From contig OZ026595.1 of the NCBI GenBank assembly GCA_964020085.1, positions 14,331,414-14,395,413 of the forward strand: 64,000 nt of DNA, in the 5' to 3' direction. The stretch is from Micromussa lordhowensis. Its lineage: Eukaryota > Cnidaria > Anthozoa > Scleractinia > Lobophylliidae. Of this stretch, positions 38,110-49,660 are shown in pieces (the stretch's first letter is position 1; each line of letters starts with the position of its first letter). Made by a program: the position numbers and the translations under genes. The notes under the pieces were generated by a model. The model ran no database searches and was not told where the DNA came from. It saw only the letters and a list, made by a program, of their open reading frames with translations.

Positions 38110-41100
38110 ATGGCGACGATGGCGACAAAATTTTTTTCGTCGTGTTTTCGCTGGTTTGGCAAATGCCGTATTAATTTATTGTCTGCCAAGAAACCTCACA
38201 ACGTTTTACAACTGAAAACTCTCCCCAAAGCATGCAGTGTTTTTTGTAGCGATTCTGCGCCAAAAACTGGTTCTCATGATCATGAAGCAAGATATAATCA
38301 GAGGGGGAAAAACGCGTGTAATTATCAGGTTTTGTTGGGACTTCCTGTTGCTGTATTAATGTACATTTATGTTTCAACGTCCCTTGCATTTTGCGGAAAA
38401 GAAGATGCTACTGTATCTACCCCTACAAACTTTATTTTGTCCCGAACGCACAAAGTTGAGAAACGAAAAGCTCGAACTGAAAAAGCACGAGCTGAGAGAT
38501 GTAAACGTAGACTCTTCTCCGACGAGGACGAAAACATTGCCTTACCTGTCCTGGCTGAGGCACACATGCTGAGGAAAAATATCAAACCTCCCCAAAGACT
38601 TCCTGAAGACATGGTAGGTGGAAATAAACCTGTTGAATATTCCTCTTTGAAGGCTATTTTGCCATAAACATTAAACAATTTACCAGAACTCGCGTCTCAT
38701 TTCTTTTGATTTCACTAGTCCTTTGTTACAAGAGATGGCGAAAAAGAAAACGTCCATTCCACCAAACCGGAGCAATTTTCTTTAAATGGCTACAGAATTG
38801 TTGACCTTGGGCTGATGGCAAAGAGTTTGAAATCTTGTCAACATTGCAACTCTGGTAAAATGATACAAATATAATTTTACCAATTTTAGGTATTCTGTTT
38901 TTGGGTGCCAATAACAGATGGGGCCAGTGATTTTTCTTACTCATGTGCTAACTAAAAACAATAACAAAACAGACCACCTGATTCAGCATTTATTCAAATT
39001 TATACAGTGATAAGCTCAAAACGTAACATAAAATGCCATATTACACTTGTATATGAACTTCGCAAAATGTAAATATAATGGCACTTGTAATTAAACAAAC
39101 AGATATTCAAATGTTATTGTATTTAGTATACCTAACAAAGTCTGGAAATTGAGACTAGAATCTTTTGACATACTTATAAACAGGAAACCCTCTTCTTATT
39201 TAGAACATCAACAACAACTGTTTTTAAGATTGTACAAAATCTTGGTGACAGAGCTCCCCAGCAGAGCTCAAGTTTTTGTTCAGATAACAGTCTTACGAGC
39301 AATAAGGATAATGGTCTAATAATCATTAGCCAATCTGTAACCCTAAGGTATCAATACATACTTTTTCAATTCTAGGACCTCTTTCTCTCTCAAGTGCTGT
39401 GCAAGAAACAAAAGTGGGAAGTGCCAGTATCATTTCAGTAGTTTGCCAGGAATGTGACAAAGAGAACACAATACTTACCTCTGGGCAACATCGATATGGA
39501 AAGCGAGGGCCAAAACCCTATGATATCAATACAAGAATTGCACTTGGTGCTATTGATAATGGAATTGGCTACACTCACGTAAACGGTTTTCTTTCAACCC
39601 TGAACGTACCAACAATAAACAAAACTGCATACAAAAACCGAGAGCGAGAAGTTGGCAAGGCAATAGAAGAAGTGGCTACTAATTCATGTCAAATGGTTTT
39701 AGAAGATGAAATTTATCAAGCAGAAAATAACGGTACTATTCGAGGTGACGATGGTCTTATGCCATTGTCTGTCTCTTATGACATGCAGTGGTTGAAAAGG
39801 GGTAGGGCAAACAATTCTCTCACTGGACATGGGGCTATCATGGGCACTCACACAAAGAAAGTCCTAGACTTTGCCAGTGCAAATAAATTTTGCAGAATTT
39901 GTGAAGCAAGCAAATCAAAAGGCAAGGAACCTGGTTGCCATGACTGCCGCATAAACCATGCAGGGTCCTCAAAATCTATGGAAGCAGCAGTAGGAGTGAG
40001 GCTTTTTCAAAAAGCACCCAATCATGGAGTAAAGTATACTGTGTTTATTGGGGATGATGACAGTGCTACAATTGCAAAAATTCGAGAAGAAGTAGAGTAC
40101 AATGTAGAAAAGTGGTCTGATGCAAGTCATGCAACAAGAACAATTGTCAGTCACTTGAACAAAATTAGCTCTGAGCGAAAAAATCAGCCAGGGGAGTCAC
40201 CACTTTCACAGAAGGTTATTGACTACTTTCGCAAGTGCTTTAGCTACTGCCTAAGTCAAAACAAGGGAGACCCTGAAAGGTTGAAAGTTACAATGAAGGC
40301 GATTGTTCCTCATGCATTTGGGGACCATCAGCAATGCCAACACCACAAATTAAATTGGTGCGAATATGTAAAGAATCCTGATCAGTATCGCCACAAGGAT
40401 TTACCAAACGGAAAGGACTTACAGGGCGACAGTTTAAAAACGGTTTTAACCAATTTGTTTAATGTATATGCAAGTGACCTTGTTGTCAAAAAATTGGTTT
40501 CTAACGCTTCTTCACAAATTAACGAAAGCTGGCACAGCACTGTTGGTTCGAAAGCTCCAAAAATTCGATTTTATGGTGGCAGTGAAAGTTCAGACCAAAG
40601 AGTTGCAGCGGCTGTTGCACAAACAAACTTGGGAAAACAGTATTTGCTAGATACCCTTCGTTGTCTAAATGTAGAGCCAGGTGATATCACAGAGAAAAAC
40701 GTTTTATCATTGGACAAGGAAAGGGAAGCTGAAAAACACCGAAAATCGTCCGTTAAATTCAAGAAAGAACGTAGGCAAAACTACACGAGGAAGAAAGCGA
40801 GAAATAAATCAGATGTAAACAAAGAGGGGGTGACTTACCAAAGTGGTGTTGCACTTACATTGGATCCACAACTCCTTCAAAGAGCCATCGTCACAAAAGA
40901 AAAATTAAAAGAGTTCGAGAAAGATGTCCCTTCTTTGACGATTCGACCCCAAAAGAAGTTTATTTCGTGTAATGCCGATGATTTGAAAACGAAGCCCTTC
41001 GTGATAATTTCATTTGATACGGAGACAAGCTGTGGAGGAAAGGAAGCAGAAATCATTCAATTAGCCGCTCAAACTGAACAAGGGCAAACATTTTCAAGAT

Positions 41101-41964
41101 TTGTCTTACCGAAGAAAGGCATTTCTTTCCATGCTTCAAGAGTAAATAAATTTCAAACGGCATCAATGGGCGGTAAAAAAGTCCTTCACCGTGGTGGAAG
41201 CCCTTTGGAGACTGTCTCTCAAGCAGAATGTCTTGAGTCCTTTGTTGATTTCATAGCAGCTGCTAAAGTTCGGAATGATTGTGCCAACGTCATCCTTATC
41301 GGCCACAACTCTTCCTCTTTTGACACCCCAGTTTTGCTTAGAACAATGCTGCACTATTCACCACAACTTATTCCTAAAATGAAAGCACTAAACGTTCATT
41401 TCGCAGACAGTCTTGCTTTTATTCGGAAACTCATCAAAGAAAAATGTCAAGCATTGAAAACGGAGGACGGTTCGTTTGTAAAGACCAATCAAGCAGCTGT
41501 CTACAAAGCGATTTTTAACGCAGATTTTCCAGGTCACGATGCTCTAGAAGACGTCAAAGCGCTCAGCAAAATTCTTTTCGACTCTCCTCTTGGCGCTAAC
41601 GCTTGCGATATTGTAAACAAGAGCAAAACAACGACGATGCAATGTGCTCTCGAAGAACTGATTTATCTTGACCACTGTTATGCCCTTCAGCAATCCTTTC
41701 AAGGACATCTGTGTAACCCTTCTGACACTGGTATAATGAAAAAGGGATTAGCGAAGAAACTCGCCGACTCTGGTATCGGTTACCAGCATCTTCGACAACT
41801 GTTTGAAAAGCACGGCGAACAAGGCCTTCTTGCAGCTTCTTGCCATTCTCGCAAATCCAGCAACAGCATCAGGGGGCTCATCTGCTCGTCGTACTGCACG
41901 TGGCACTGCTGACCCAGTTGTACTCCACCGAATTCTCAACCATTTTAATGGAAGGTTACAATAA
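38110..41964 (+). CDS. Mutator/Kolobok-type transposase fused to DEDDh 3'-5' exonuclease domain
   Basis: Exons 38110-38613, 38719-38854 and 39376-41912 join in phase (0, then 1) into 1058 codons. The start ATG has A at -3. Residues 1-168 are basic and unassigned. The transposase region, about 190-600, contains LKSCQHCNSG paired with VVCQECDKE (zinc), GKRGPKPYDINTRIALG, SYDMQWLKRG (candidate first catalytic Asp, D349), a CRIC...CHDC cluster, FIGDDDS (second Asp, 440-442) and NESWH (candidate Glu, 597). A Lys/Arg-rich linker (about 660-690) leads to a DnaQ-like domain at about 755-945: FDTET (D761, E763), GHNSSSFD (D863) and HDALED (H934, D939), a complete DEDDh set. The annotated frame stops at 41912. 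From about 41838 a different frame, running to 41964, encodes LAILANPATASGG... and RILNHF, a more natural ending, so one frameshift is likely. Confidence 0.82.
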
Positions 41965-42134
41965 AAGGGGAGTGAAACCCGCATATTAACTCATTTACAC
42001 GTTGTTTGCTTTCGAACGAAACGAACCTGAGCAACCCTCGAGGAACCGACCGTACACCCGAGGAACCCAGTTAAATGCAACGCATGCGCAGTAGCTCGAA
42101 AAATTGAGACCGATTGCTTTGGCACAAACTTGCT

Positions 42135-42385
42135 GATTTCTAACGATCCAGTCGTTAGAATTTCAAGAAATTTGGCAAAATAATAGTTCAGAGCCCACTT
42201 GAATGATCAATCGCGAAAAATCTAAATTTTGACATAGGGAATTTTTAGTAATACAGAAAACGACTTAAGGCGAATTATGAAAAACGCCTATGTCAAAATT
42301 TTATTAGAATAGTGTTGACAGATGGGATTCAATGCCAATTCGTAGTGGGCAAGCGATGAAAAAAATCTAACGACTGGATTTTTAT
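42135..42385. repeat. Palindrome-rich subterminal region of the transposon
   Basis: It contains a small hairpin CTAACGATCCAGTCGTTAG (about 42138-42156). GATCCAGTCGTTAGAATTT is also mirrored by AAAATCTAACGACTGGATTT about 220 bp later. Between them AATTTTGACATAGG (about 42225) pairs with CCTATGTCAAAATTT (about 42287). Such subterminal repeats are often transposase-binding sites; that role is inferred. Confidence 0.6.
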
Positions 42386-42838
42386 TAAATAAACAAAAAC
42401 CATTTTTTAAGCCTTGTTTTTAACCAGCCCCGTTGCCATGGCAACAGCACACACCCTTGCCAAAATGCGAGAATAAATACTTCTGAGGTTAACCTTGATT
42501 CTTGCAGAAAACGGGCGCCAAAGCATAAATGGTTTAAAAGTAACGGTGAATTAGGCATAGGCACTTGAAAACTGTGTTCGGCCACCTTAAAAGAAGTAAT
42601 GGATACTCAGACATCCCACAGACAACTGTATTTTTGTTACCAGACAAACGTAAGATCGTACCATTCTTAGATTCGCAAAACGTGATGACTTTTCCGATGG
42701 ACCTGACGTATTGCAGTGCAGTGTGTACCATTGTCAAAAATCAGAGTTAACATAATTAATTTTCCCGGCTTTCTGTTGCGTTAAATGTTAAAATATTTTG
42801 CGTTTAGGAAAACCTGCCAAAGCTGGTATAATTGCAAT

Positions 42839-45800
42839 ATGGCTACAGTTGAAGCTACGAGGAAACGTACACGGATCATCCAGCAGTTCTCCTTTGGAGT
42901 GGGTCACGTGATAAATGATGTTACTCGCCTATTGATGCTCTCATATCGACTGGTTTTCTTGATGAAAGTAGTCAACATGTCCGCAAGTAACGCTGGCTGG
43001 ATCATGGTTTTCAGTCGTGTCATTAATGCAATTATATTCCGACCGATCGCTGGATATTTGTGTGACAAGGTTTCTATCCCAGTTCTGTCGCGTAGACATG
43101 GACAGAGAAAATCGTGGCACTTGATAGGAACTGTGCTACAAGTTGTCAGTATGCCATTGCTTTTTAGCAACTGTTTAGTTTGCAGCAGTGAGCCAAGCCA
43201 ATTGGAACTTATCGCGTACTATGGCACAATCAACACATTGGGATGGATATCTATAATCTTAATTGAAACTGCACATCTTTCACTCATTCCTTTCATAGCC
43301 AAGGATCAAAAAGAAGCTGTCAAACTGAATGGCTTGAGGTTTGAAAACTGTTTAATTTCTACTTAATTACCTAATGGAAGTCTTATACAAGCTTTTTATA
43401 ATTGCAGCTTTTTTTTCAGATTAGTTTGTGCACCGTCGAGCATGTGTTTATCGATTCAAATTTGTCAATAAAGTAACTTTTTCTGCATTGTTATCGTTGT
43501 ACTAACTGGTAATTGCTTGTTGTTTAGAGTAACCTTGGTGTTCTTAACTGGCACTGTCTCATTCCTTGTGGCGTTTGCAGTTTTAGGACAAGATGATAAG
43601 GATCAACTTACAGCAGAAAGTGTAAAGGATTTCACAGTAAGAATTTTAAACATTGACAATAATATACTGAAACCAGGAAAAGGACTCTCGATCAGAAGTG
43701 TCAATCAGCCGTACAGTATTCCTTTCAAATGTTAGCTGGGTACAGCGAGTCCTTTTATAATTGACTGTCAAAGCTTATAAAAAAATTCTTCAAACAGAGG
43801 ATCAAAAAAGATTCGAACGACTTGAAATAAATAAACATCTAGGAGCACTTTACTACACCTTTGCTGGCGTTCCAGTAAAGCAATTTTCGACCTAAATTGA
43901 TCAACCGTGTTTATATCATTCTTGTAAGCTTGTATCATGTTTTTTTTTGTATCGTTTCTCTAGATGATAACTCTAATCTTGATGGGAGCAGGCCTGCTGT
44001 TTGCGATAATCTTCCACGTTGGAACCAAAGAGCCTTCTAACAAACTAGCCAAAGCAAAGGTCAGTATCAACTGGTTTCATGGACCACTTTTGTGGTATAA
44101 ATAACTTAGCTCGAATTCATCAAACGTGCAGCATAAATTTGTATACTTCCGTTATAAAGAAACTAATCATGTTATATTGAAACAAAATAGTGCCCCACTA
44201 TATATCTAAAACATGATAATAAGTTGTTGTCTTCTCAGCTTCCTTCATTTCTGGTTATCGGTTATTTTTTCAGTGTTTTGTTCCTTTTGCTTGTAGCAGA
44301 GAACTGATGACGAGGTGCTGTCTAAAGATATTCACATGCTACCGCACAACCAAGGATTACATGATCATCAGAATCTTAAAAACGAGCAATTAACAAACGG
44401 GCCCAAAGAAGTCACGATGGCTGAGGCGGAAGAAAGTGCGGGAAAGCCAGACTATTCCGAACAAAATGAAAATGTCAATGAGCTAATAACCTACAATGGC
44501 ACTGAGCAAAGAGCAAGTAATGAGGAACATCTAAAAAACACGGGAAGGAAAACCGCTGGTAGAGATAATAAACATGACGCAGAAACGTTAAGACTAACCA
44601 ATTCCCTTGGTGTCGACAACAAAGCCTTTGATTGCTATGAAAAAGATTTCCCAACGTGTTCTCCGGATCAGGTGACAGAAGTGAACACGAACGACCTACT
44701 GTCAAAGTCATCAGAACAGAACCATGATGATGCAGTATCAGAAACCGTGACCAATAAGAAGCCGCCAGTCAGTTCGTGTGATCTTGAATCTGCTCTTCAA
44801 GCAACGCAAAGGGTTAAGACAGTACGAGCCTGGTTAAAAGATCCTCGTTTATACAAGGTGATTCCAGTTTTCCACACTGAATGATATTATAGTATAAGCG
44901 ATTAAGCTCAAATTAAGTGTCCAAGTTTTGCACAATTTGAATGACCCTGTGTTCTTTTTCACACAGGTTGCCATCATCTTCGCATGTACAAGGGCTGTGC
45001 AAGATATTTCTTACTCCTATTTGCCATTGTTTCTTACTGACAGTTTAGATTTCAAAAAGGTATGTGTCGATACCTTTCTTATCATGCAAAGATTACATAC
45101 CACCAACAAAAAGCTAACAAAGCAACAGACCAATCAAATGAAGCCAAATAAAAAACTATCAACCAACCAAACAAACAGCTAACCAAACGACCAATCGACC
45201 GACCAAACAAAGACGACAAACAGATGTAGCAAAAGTAGGCTAGCAAAAACCAGAAATTTCTGTACCCAACTCATTCTTGCCCGTCGACCTCTCTTCCTCT
45301 TTCTCTCACTTAATCCATGTATCAACCTTTTCGTCTCTCCGTCTCTCCGTCTTTCTAGCCAATTTTGAAAAACGTAATTTTGTCTTTGCTCTTTAGGTAG
45401 CCATTGCTTATTTGCCACTTGTTGTGTTCATAAGTGCTACGGTTTCCGCTGGAATCTCAAAGAAACTTATCGGGAAAATTGGAGGCAAGGTAATTTCCCG
45501 AGAACTCCCTCCGAAAAATAATCATGTTCTATTAAGAGTGTACCGTTTAAAGGGAGATATTTCACAGATAAAAAAGCCTAAGTCGTGTATTACACTGCAA
45601 TAAAACACGACGGGCATTCGAGGACACGAGGGAAATGTAGAAAATACGAGTGTTCTCAAATGTCCGGAGTGTTTTATCACAGCGTTATACACAGCTTAGG
45701 CTTCTTCATTTGCTTTATGTGGCGAAAAGCAATAAAACACACTTTTTCTATGTTTTATACTCTGGCCAAAAACATGGGTTTTTGACCAGCCAGACAGCCC

Positions 45801-48342
45801 GCAGGGTCCTATCTATAGTATAAAACTAGATGTCGGACATGGAAACAAAGTTAGCCAGACTTCGACGGATCCAGAGCTCCATGCATTCATTTCTATTTTT
45901 GCTATGCAGAAGGACTGAGAGAACTTTTATTGCTACGTAACATAAAATAACCCTTGCATACAGTACATGACATGGGCAGAAATGATAGAAAAGTGAATTT
46001 GATGGTGTTTGACAATTCCCTAGCTAGGGTCTGATTCTAAGGCTTTTCTCACAGTGGCTTCCATGGTATCTGTTCAACAAAGTAATCAATGAATCTTGTG
46101 CAAAGAAGCAGTAAAATAAACCGACCTCTCATTTCGTTTCAGTGGTCGTTTATCTTGGCTGCTCTTCTTGCGTCGGGATCTTGTGTCTGGTTCTATTTTA
46201 TTACCCAGTCTACCAGAGCGTTCACCTACCCGGCCGCTGCTTTTCTTGGGTTTGGATTCTCCGCCATGTTGGTTAATTCGTTTAGCTTCACAACGGAACT
46301 GATTGGAGAAAACAAAGTAAGTTGAGAACTTTTCGGCACGACCAATTTTCTTTACTATAGCTTATTTAATGGCCTTTATTTGATGACATTCGTTATTAGT
46401 ATTTATATCGATATAAAGTTGCCTCAAGCTCCTAATCTACGCTATGGCGTGGTGCTTATCACCACTACGTACTAGTCTAGCTTGTGGCGAGTCTCTTTAG
46501 AGACGTGGCCATGCACCACTAAAATTTGAATTGTTTTCATGTCGACCCATGATGAAGTATTTCACGCAAGACCCCCACTGGTTGGTTTGTCATAGATGAA
46601 AAGTACAAAGTTCCAACTTTTACAAGTTTGTCGCATTACTATTCCAACACCGTGATCGTATTGTAAAAAGAGAGATCAAGCGGAGAAACCACAGAAATAC
46701 AGATTTCAAAGGAAAATTCCTGGTTTAAAAAGATCAAGTCAGCTGGTGTGAGGGACAACGAAAAGTGTCACGTAATAAAACTGAATTGTCGAAGACTGGT
46801 TGAATCGAAATTTCATTCCCCTCCCCTCCTAAAACAATTTGTATGAATTTATTAATAGTGACTTAAGTTTTTAGTCCATTTTCCAATGATTTACCTGGAA
46901 AGTGACTGGAACATTTTCAATCGTTTTCTAATTGTTGTAAGACGCACCAAAGCTTCTGATCAGATTCTAACTATAAAATACTCCTATCGAGCTTTTTGGT
47001 TGTTATTTTTACCCCTGTCCGTTTGAGAAAAACCGTTTTTAGTTGATTTGGTTGATCAACTTTCTCAACCGATTAAGGGGTTGCTTTGGTTGAAGTTTAA
47101 TGCTCGTTCAATAGACTAGACCTTTCCATTCATTTTAAGATCAAACCTTAATCAATATTCAGTCGGGTTAACCGAAAAAAAAACTGTTAGAATGAGGAGA
47201 ACAATCACAAAAAATAAAAAATAAAAAAACTGAAAGCATTCTAACTGAAGGTTAATCCCTACAAAACACGATGTAACAGGCATCTTAAAATGTTTTATGA
47301 TCCCTAAGATAATCCCTTTCAAGTTATTTAGTTTGGATCAGTCCTGGCTTCAAAAGTTCCAGGAAGGAATTAGAAATAGCCAATCCTGTAAAAAGGAATT
47401 TTACTTGCCTGCAAAGCTCAAAAGGCCCTCTAGCCCTTTACCTTGTCTGGTTTTATTTCAAGACACTTTTAAAGTGTATAAATGAAACAAACTGGTCCTA
47501 ATCCAGCACGATCTCAGTAGAGTATGGAATAAGGGAGCGAGTGTTGTCGTTGATGTTTTTTATTGATGTTTTTTTCTTAGATTTTCATCGCTATCATTTG
47601 CATTCAAATTTCTCAAAGTACATCTTTTTCTTCCCAGACCAATTCTGGTTTTGTCTTTTCCTTCTTGGGTATTTCATCGAGTCTGATTGGAGGAGCCTTG
47701 TACGGCGTCATACAGAATTTGTTTCCTCGAAAAAGGTGAAATATATTGCTGTTTGGAGTAGTGGTATGCTCCGGCTCATTTATCAAGAGGAAACTTTAAA
47801 GAAAGATCTTCTACCTATGCCCTCTCATCCGAACTTTCCCTTCTATTCCCTTCTATTCCCTTCTATTCTCAATATTGATCAATAACTTGTGTTTAGCGTT
47901 GACTAGCAGTATGTTAACTTAAAAATGTTTAACACCTCAGTTTTGTAGGTAGGAATCATATGGCTCTTATCGATAAATTGATTAACTAAAAAGCATCGCT
48001 CCATTAGGATCGAAAATATTTTCTTGAATCTAACCCCAACTCAAAAGTGTTTTGTTGATAACTAATCTTCTCACGCTATGAAAACGTCATGATATGAACT
48101 TAGAAATGGTAAGAACATATATAAGATGGTTTTGCTTTTCTTTCAGTGCGTCTGATGACTGTGAAGAGTGTGCCGATTTTGTCCGACACATATTTTCAAT
48201 CGTACCAGCCTCTCTCGCCATTATCAGTTTGTTGATTGTTTTATTATTCCAACATTCTCACACAACTTGGAAGAAAAATGGTAAGATTGTATTGACTACA
48301 CGTTCAGATCACCATACATCAGACAAAAGTGTTTTAATTTGA
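42839..48342 (+). CDS. MFSD12-like major facilitator transporter, copy 1
   Basis: Nine exons: 42839-43338, 43528-43636, 43964-44059, 44297-44857, 44967-45059, 45397-45489, 46143-46316, 47638-47735 and 48147-48342. They join in phase into 639 residues with no interruption. MFSD12 proteins are 12-helix transporters; the human one supports cysteine import into lysosomes and melanosomes. Matching features are the N-terminal FSFGVGHVINDV, the MFS loop motif GYLCDK...RRHGQRKSWHL, AHLSLIPFIAKDQKE, MITLILMGAGLLFAIIFHVG (helix 6), RAVQDISYSYLPLFL and GENK followed by TNSGFVFSFLGIS. Exon 4 (residues 236-422) is an unusually long acidic, polar cytosolic-type loop between helices 6 and 7. The Met at 42839 is preferred over the in-frame upstream ATG at 42785 because copy 2 lacks the upstream extension. 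The stop codon overlaps an AATAAA. Confidence 0.9.
45570..45825 (+). mobile_element. Foldback MITE in intron 6 of MFSD12 copy 1
   Basis: AGTCGTGTATTACACTGCAA on the left is mirrored by GCGTTATACACAGCTTAGGC on the right (about 45685-45705) around a core with GGGAAATGTAGAAAA. A further stretch ends in GGGTCCTATCTATAG. The same element sits at the orthologous place in copy 2 (58995-59280), so it predates the duplication. A rearranged relative lies at 50455-51310. Confidence 0.7.
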
Positions 48343-48347
48343 ATAAA
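48342..48347 (+). promoter_or_regulatory. AATAAA poly(A) signal overlapping the MFSD12 copy 1 stop codon
   Basis: The last base of the TGA stop (48340-48342) is the first base of a canonical AATAAA. In copy 2 the corresponding hexamer reads GATAAA and lies downstream of an insertion. Use of this signal would give a very short 3' UTR; other signals further on are possible. Confidence 0.4.
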
Positions 48348-49189
48348 TTTATAAAGTTACAAGGAAAGACCAAGAATAGAATTTAGTTGTAATTACGTAA
48401 TTTGTCGTGGAAACTTGCCTTTCGTTATGATGTCGCAGACATTCGCGGTCAGTGAAGTTTTTAAGCTGATCTCAGCCATTCAGTCGATGATTCAGTTGGA
48501 AGCAAGTTCAGTGTCGTTTTGACATTGCAAGTAAGGAATGTAATCAGATTTAATATCCATCACATAAAGTTATCCAGGAACTGGTCTGCACCACTTAATT
48601 CCTGTCACTTCGCAGAACAAACGGAATCTGCAGCGAACATATATAGTTGTTGGTCTGGGGTTCAGTTTTTTCACAAGATTGTTTAATCCTCGTTTAGTTC
48701 CTTTCTTAACACATTTTTTGCCTGAAGATCCAACACACACAGCGACAGATTTACATGTATAGGGGACGAACCGGGAAACCGGCCCTTATTCCGTTGTTCT
48801 GAACTGCATGTTCTTGTGAGCTGATTAATTATACTTTGTGTTCTCGATCCAGCAGCTTCAAAAGTTGATGTAGCCACACAAACAGATGCAACAGGTGTCA
48901 GCATGAAGACTAAGATGATATCCACAGAACCCACTGTTAGTTCCGGATGCAACCAATGAGACTAGCAAAGATCACAAAGACGCCTTGGTGATCTTGTAAA
49001 ACCAGTGATACTAGGGAGCGGTTGCAAATGGGGGCACTCAGAATATTCAAGCTATCTACAGTTATTGATTCGTCCCAGCCTCCCTACTTTATTGAATAGA
49101 GGACTTCAGGATATATGTATTTTAATGTAAAAAGTCAAGAACAATTTATGCTCCAAGAGAATTTGCTGAATTTGTTATTTAGCCATAAG
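48348..49189. other. Duplicated 3' flank, no gene
   Basis: It is colinear with 61795-62590. The minus-strand frame 48683-48952 is partly conserved in copy 2 but with indels that change it, so I do not treat it as coding. Confidence 0.5.
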
Positions 49190-49660
49190 AACCAAACTGC
49201 AATTGCCATAAACACACGACCATGTTTCGCCACATTTTAATACGGTTACTTTTTGCAAACACTCACTTCAGGTCCAAAATTATGGAACAGGCTCCCCAGC
49301 AAATTAAGGTTGGCCACCAGTATTGATGCTTTCAAAACGAACATAAGCAAGAGGAACCTGGAAACTCTAATGGATGAGGGATGCCGAAGCTGCAATCTAT
49401 AAAATAATGAATGAATTAGGTTTTGTAACTTGTAAATAAATTAATTTTCAAATTATTCGTAGGTCTAGTAATTTCTTTTTGAGGTAGGTATCCCCTATAA
49501 GTAGAGGGTTTTCCATTAGCTAAAACAACTGACACATTAATAAAGTTATCATTATCATCATCATCACCATCACCATCACCATCACCATCACCATCATCAT
49601 CATCATCATCATCACCATCATTATCATCATCATCATCATCATCAATATTATCATCATCTT
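49190..49660 (+). mobile_element. CR1-like LINE 3' end with ATC-repeat tail
   Basis: A frame reading SGPKLWNRLPSKLRLATSID and FKTNISKRNLETL (about 49270-49360) matches the extreme C-terminus of CR1-type LINE proteins. A 3' UTR and an (ATC/ACC)n microsatellite at about 49550-49655 follow. Block 2 of the duplication lacks this insertion, so it landed after duplication or was deleted there. Confidence 0.65.

Larger units (their letters stand above)
38034..42586 (+). mobile_element. Kolobok-like DNA transposon with TTAA target site
   Basis: The left end GGTGGCCGAACATAGTTTTC (38034-38053) and the inverse of the right end GGTGGCCGAACACAGTTTTC (42567-42586) match at 19 of 20 positions. TTAA flanks both sides (38030-38033 and 42587-42590). 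TTAA duplication is known for the piggyBac and Kolobok superfamilies. The encoded protein is not piggyBac-like but has a Mutator-type core, which fits Kolobok. The element is 4553 bp and carries one three-exon gene (38110-41964) plus a palindrome-rich 3' region. TIRs that are nearly identical suggest a fairly recent insertion. TTAA could also be part of the TIR rather than a duplication. Confidence 0.72.
36821..42750 (+). pseudogene. Decayed gene with SWIM zinc finger and YqaJ-like exonuclease pieces, interrupted by a transposon
   Basis: Plus-strand pieces in shifting frames occur in the expected order. First is an N-terminal SAP-like helix pair (METNFVRVKVPEFKKYL, KRPEELLDLSVEAHNL). Next are NDGTIPDPYSLK near 37000, EGYDHETLKAYKSLEDFRLN near 37105 and NGSVNSAHCPCIK near 37310. 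RHVGAALINLDEI near 37425 then completes a SWIM-type CxC...H zinc motif, with its second Cys replaced (SASRH). DPRQKKQIALEFQSLLLKC (about 37617) and DWYRFKRGRISSSKCKRAA (about 37935) follow, the last resembling the start of a YqaJ/lambda-exonuclease fold. At least four frameshifts or stops separate them. The chain stops at TTAA (38030-38033) and may resume at 42587, after the transposon, ending near a GTAAGA splice donor. SWIM plus YqaJ proteins are common, repeat-like families in cnidarians, so this may itself derive from a mobile element. Confidence 0.55.

Noticed and set aside
39969..40154. Antisense ORFs inside the transposase gene
   Set aside because: Shadows of the conserved plus-strand coding sequence.
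42785..42838. 18-residue N-terminal extension of MFSD12 copy 1
   Set aside because: Copy 2 has no matching in-frame extension, and MATVEA is conserved as a start in both copies.
47541..47637. Frame running into exon 8 of MFSD12 copy 1
   Set aside because: Intron read-through, not conserved in copy 2.
48683..48952. Minus-strand gene in the MFSD12 3' flank
   Set aside because: The block 2 counterpart has indels that alter the frame, as expected for non-coding DNA.
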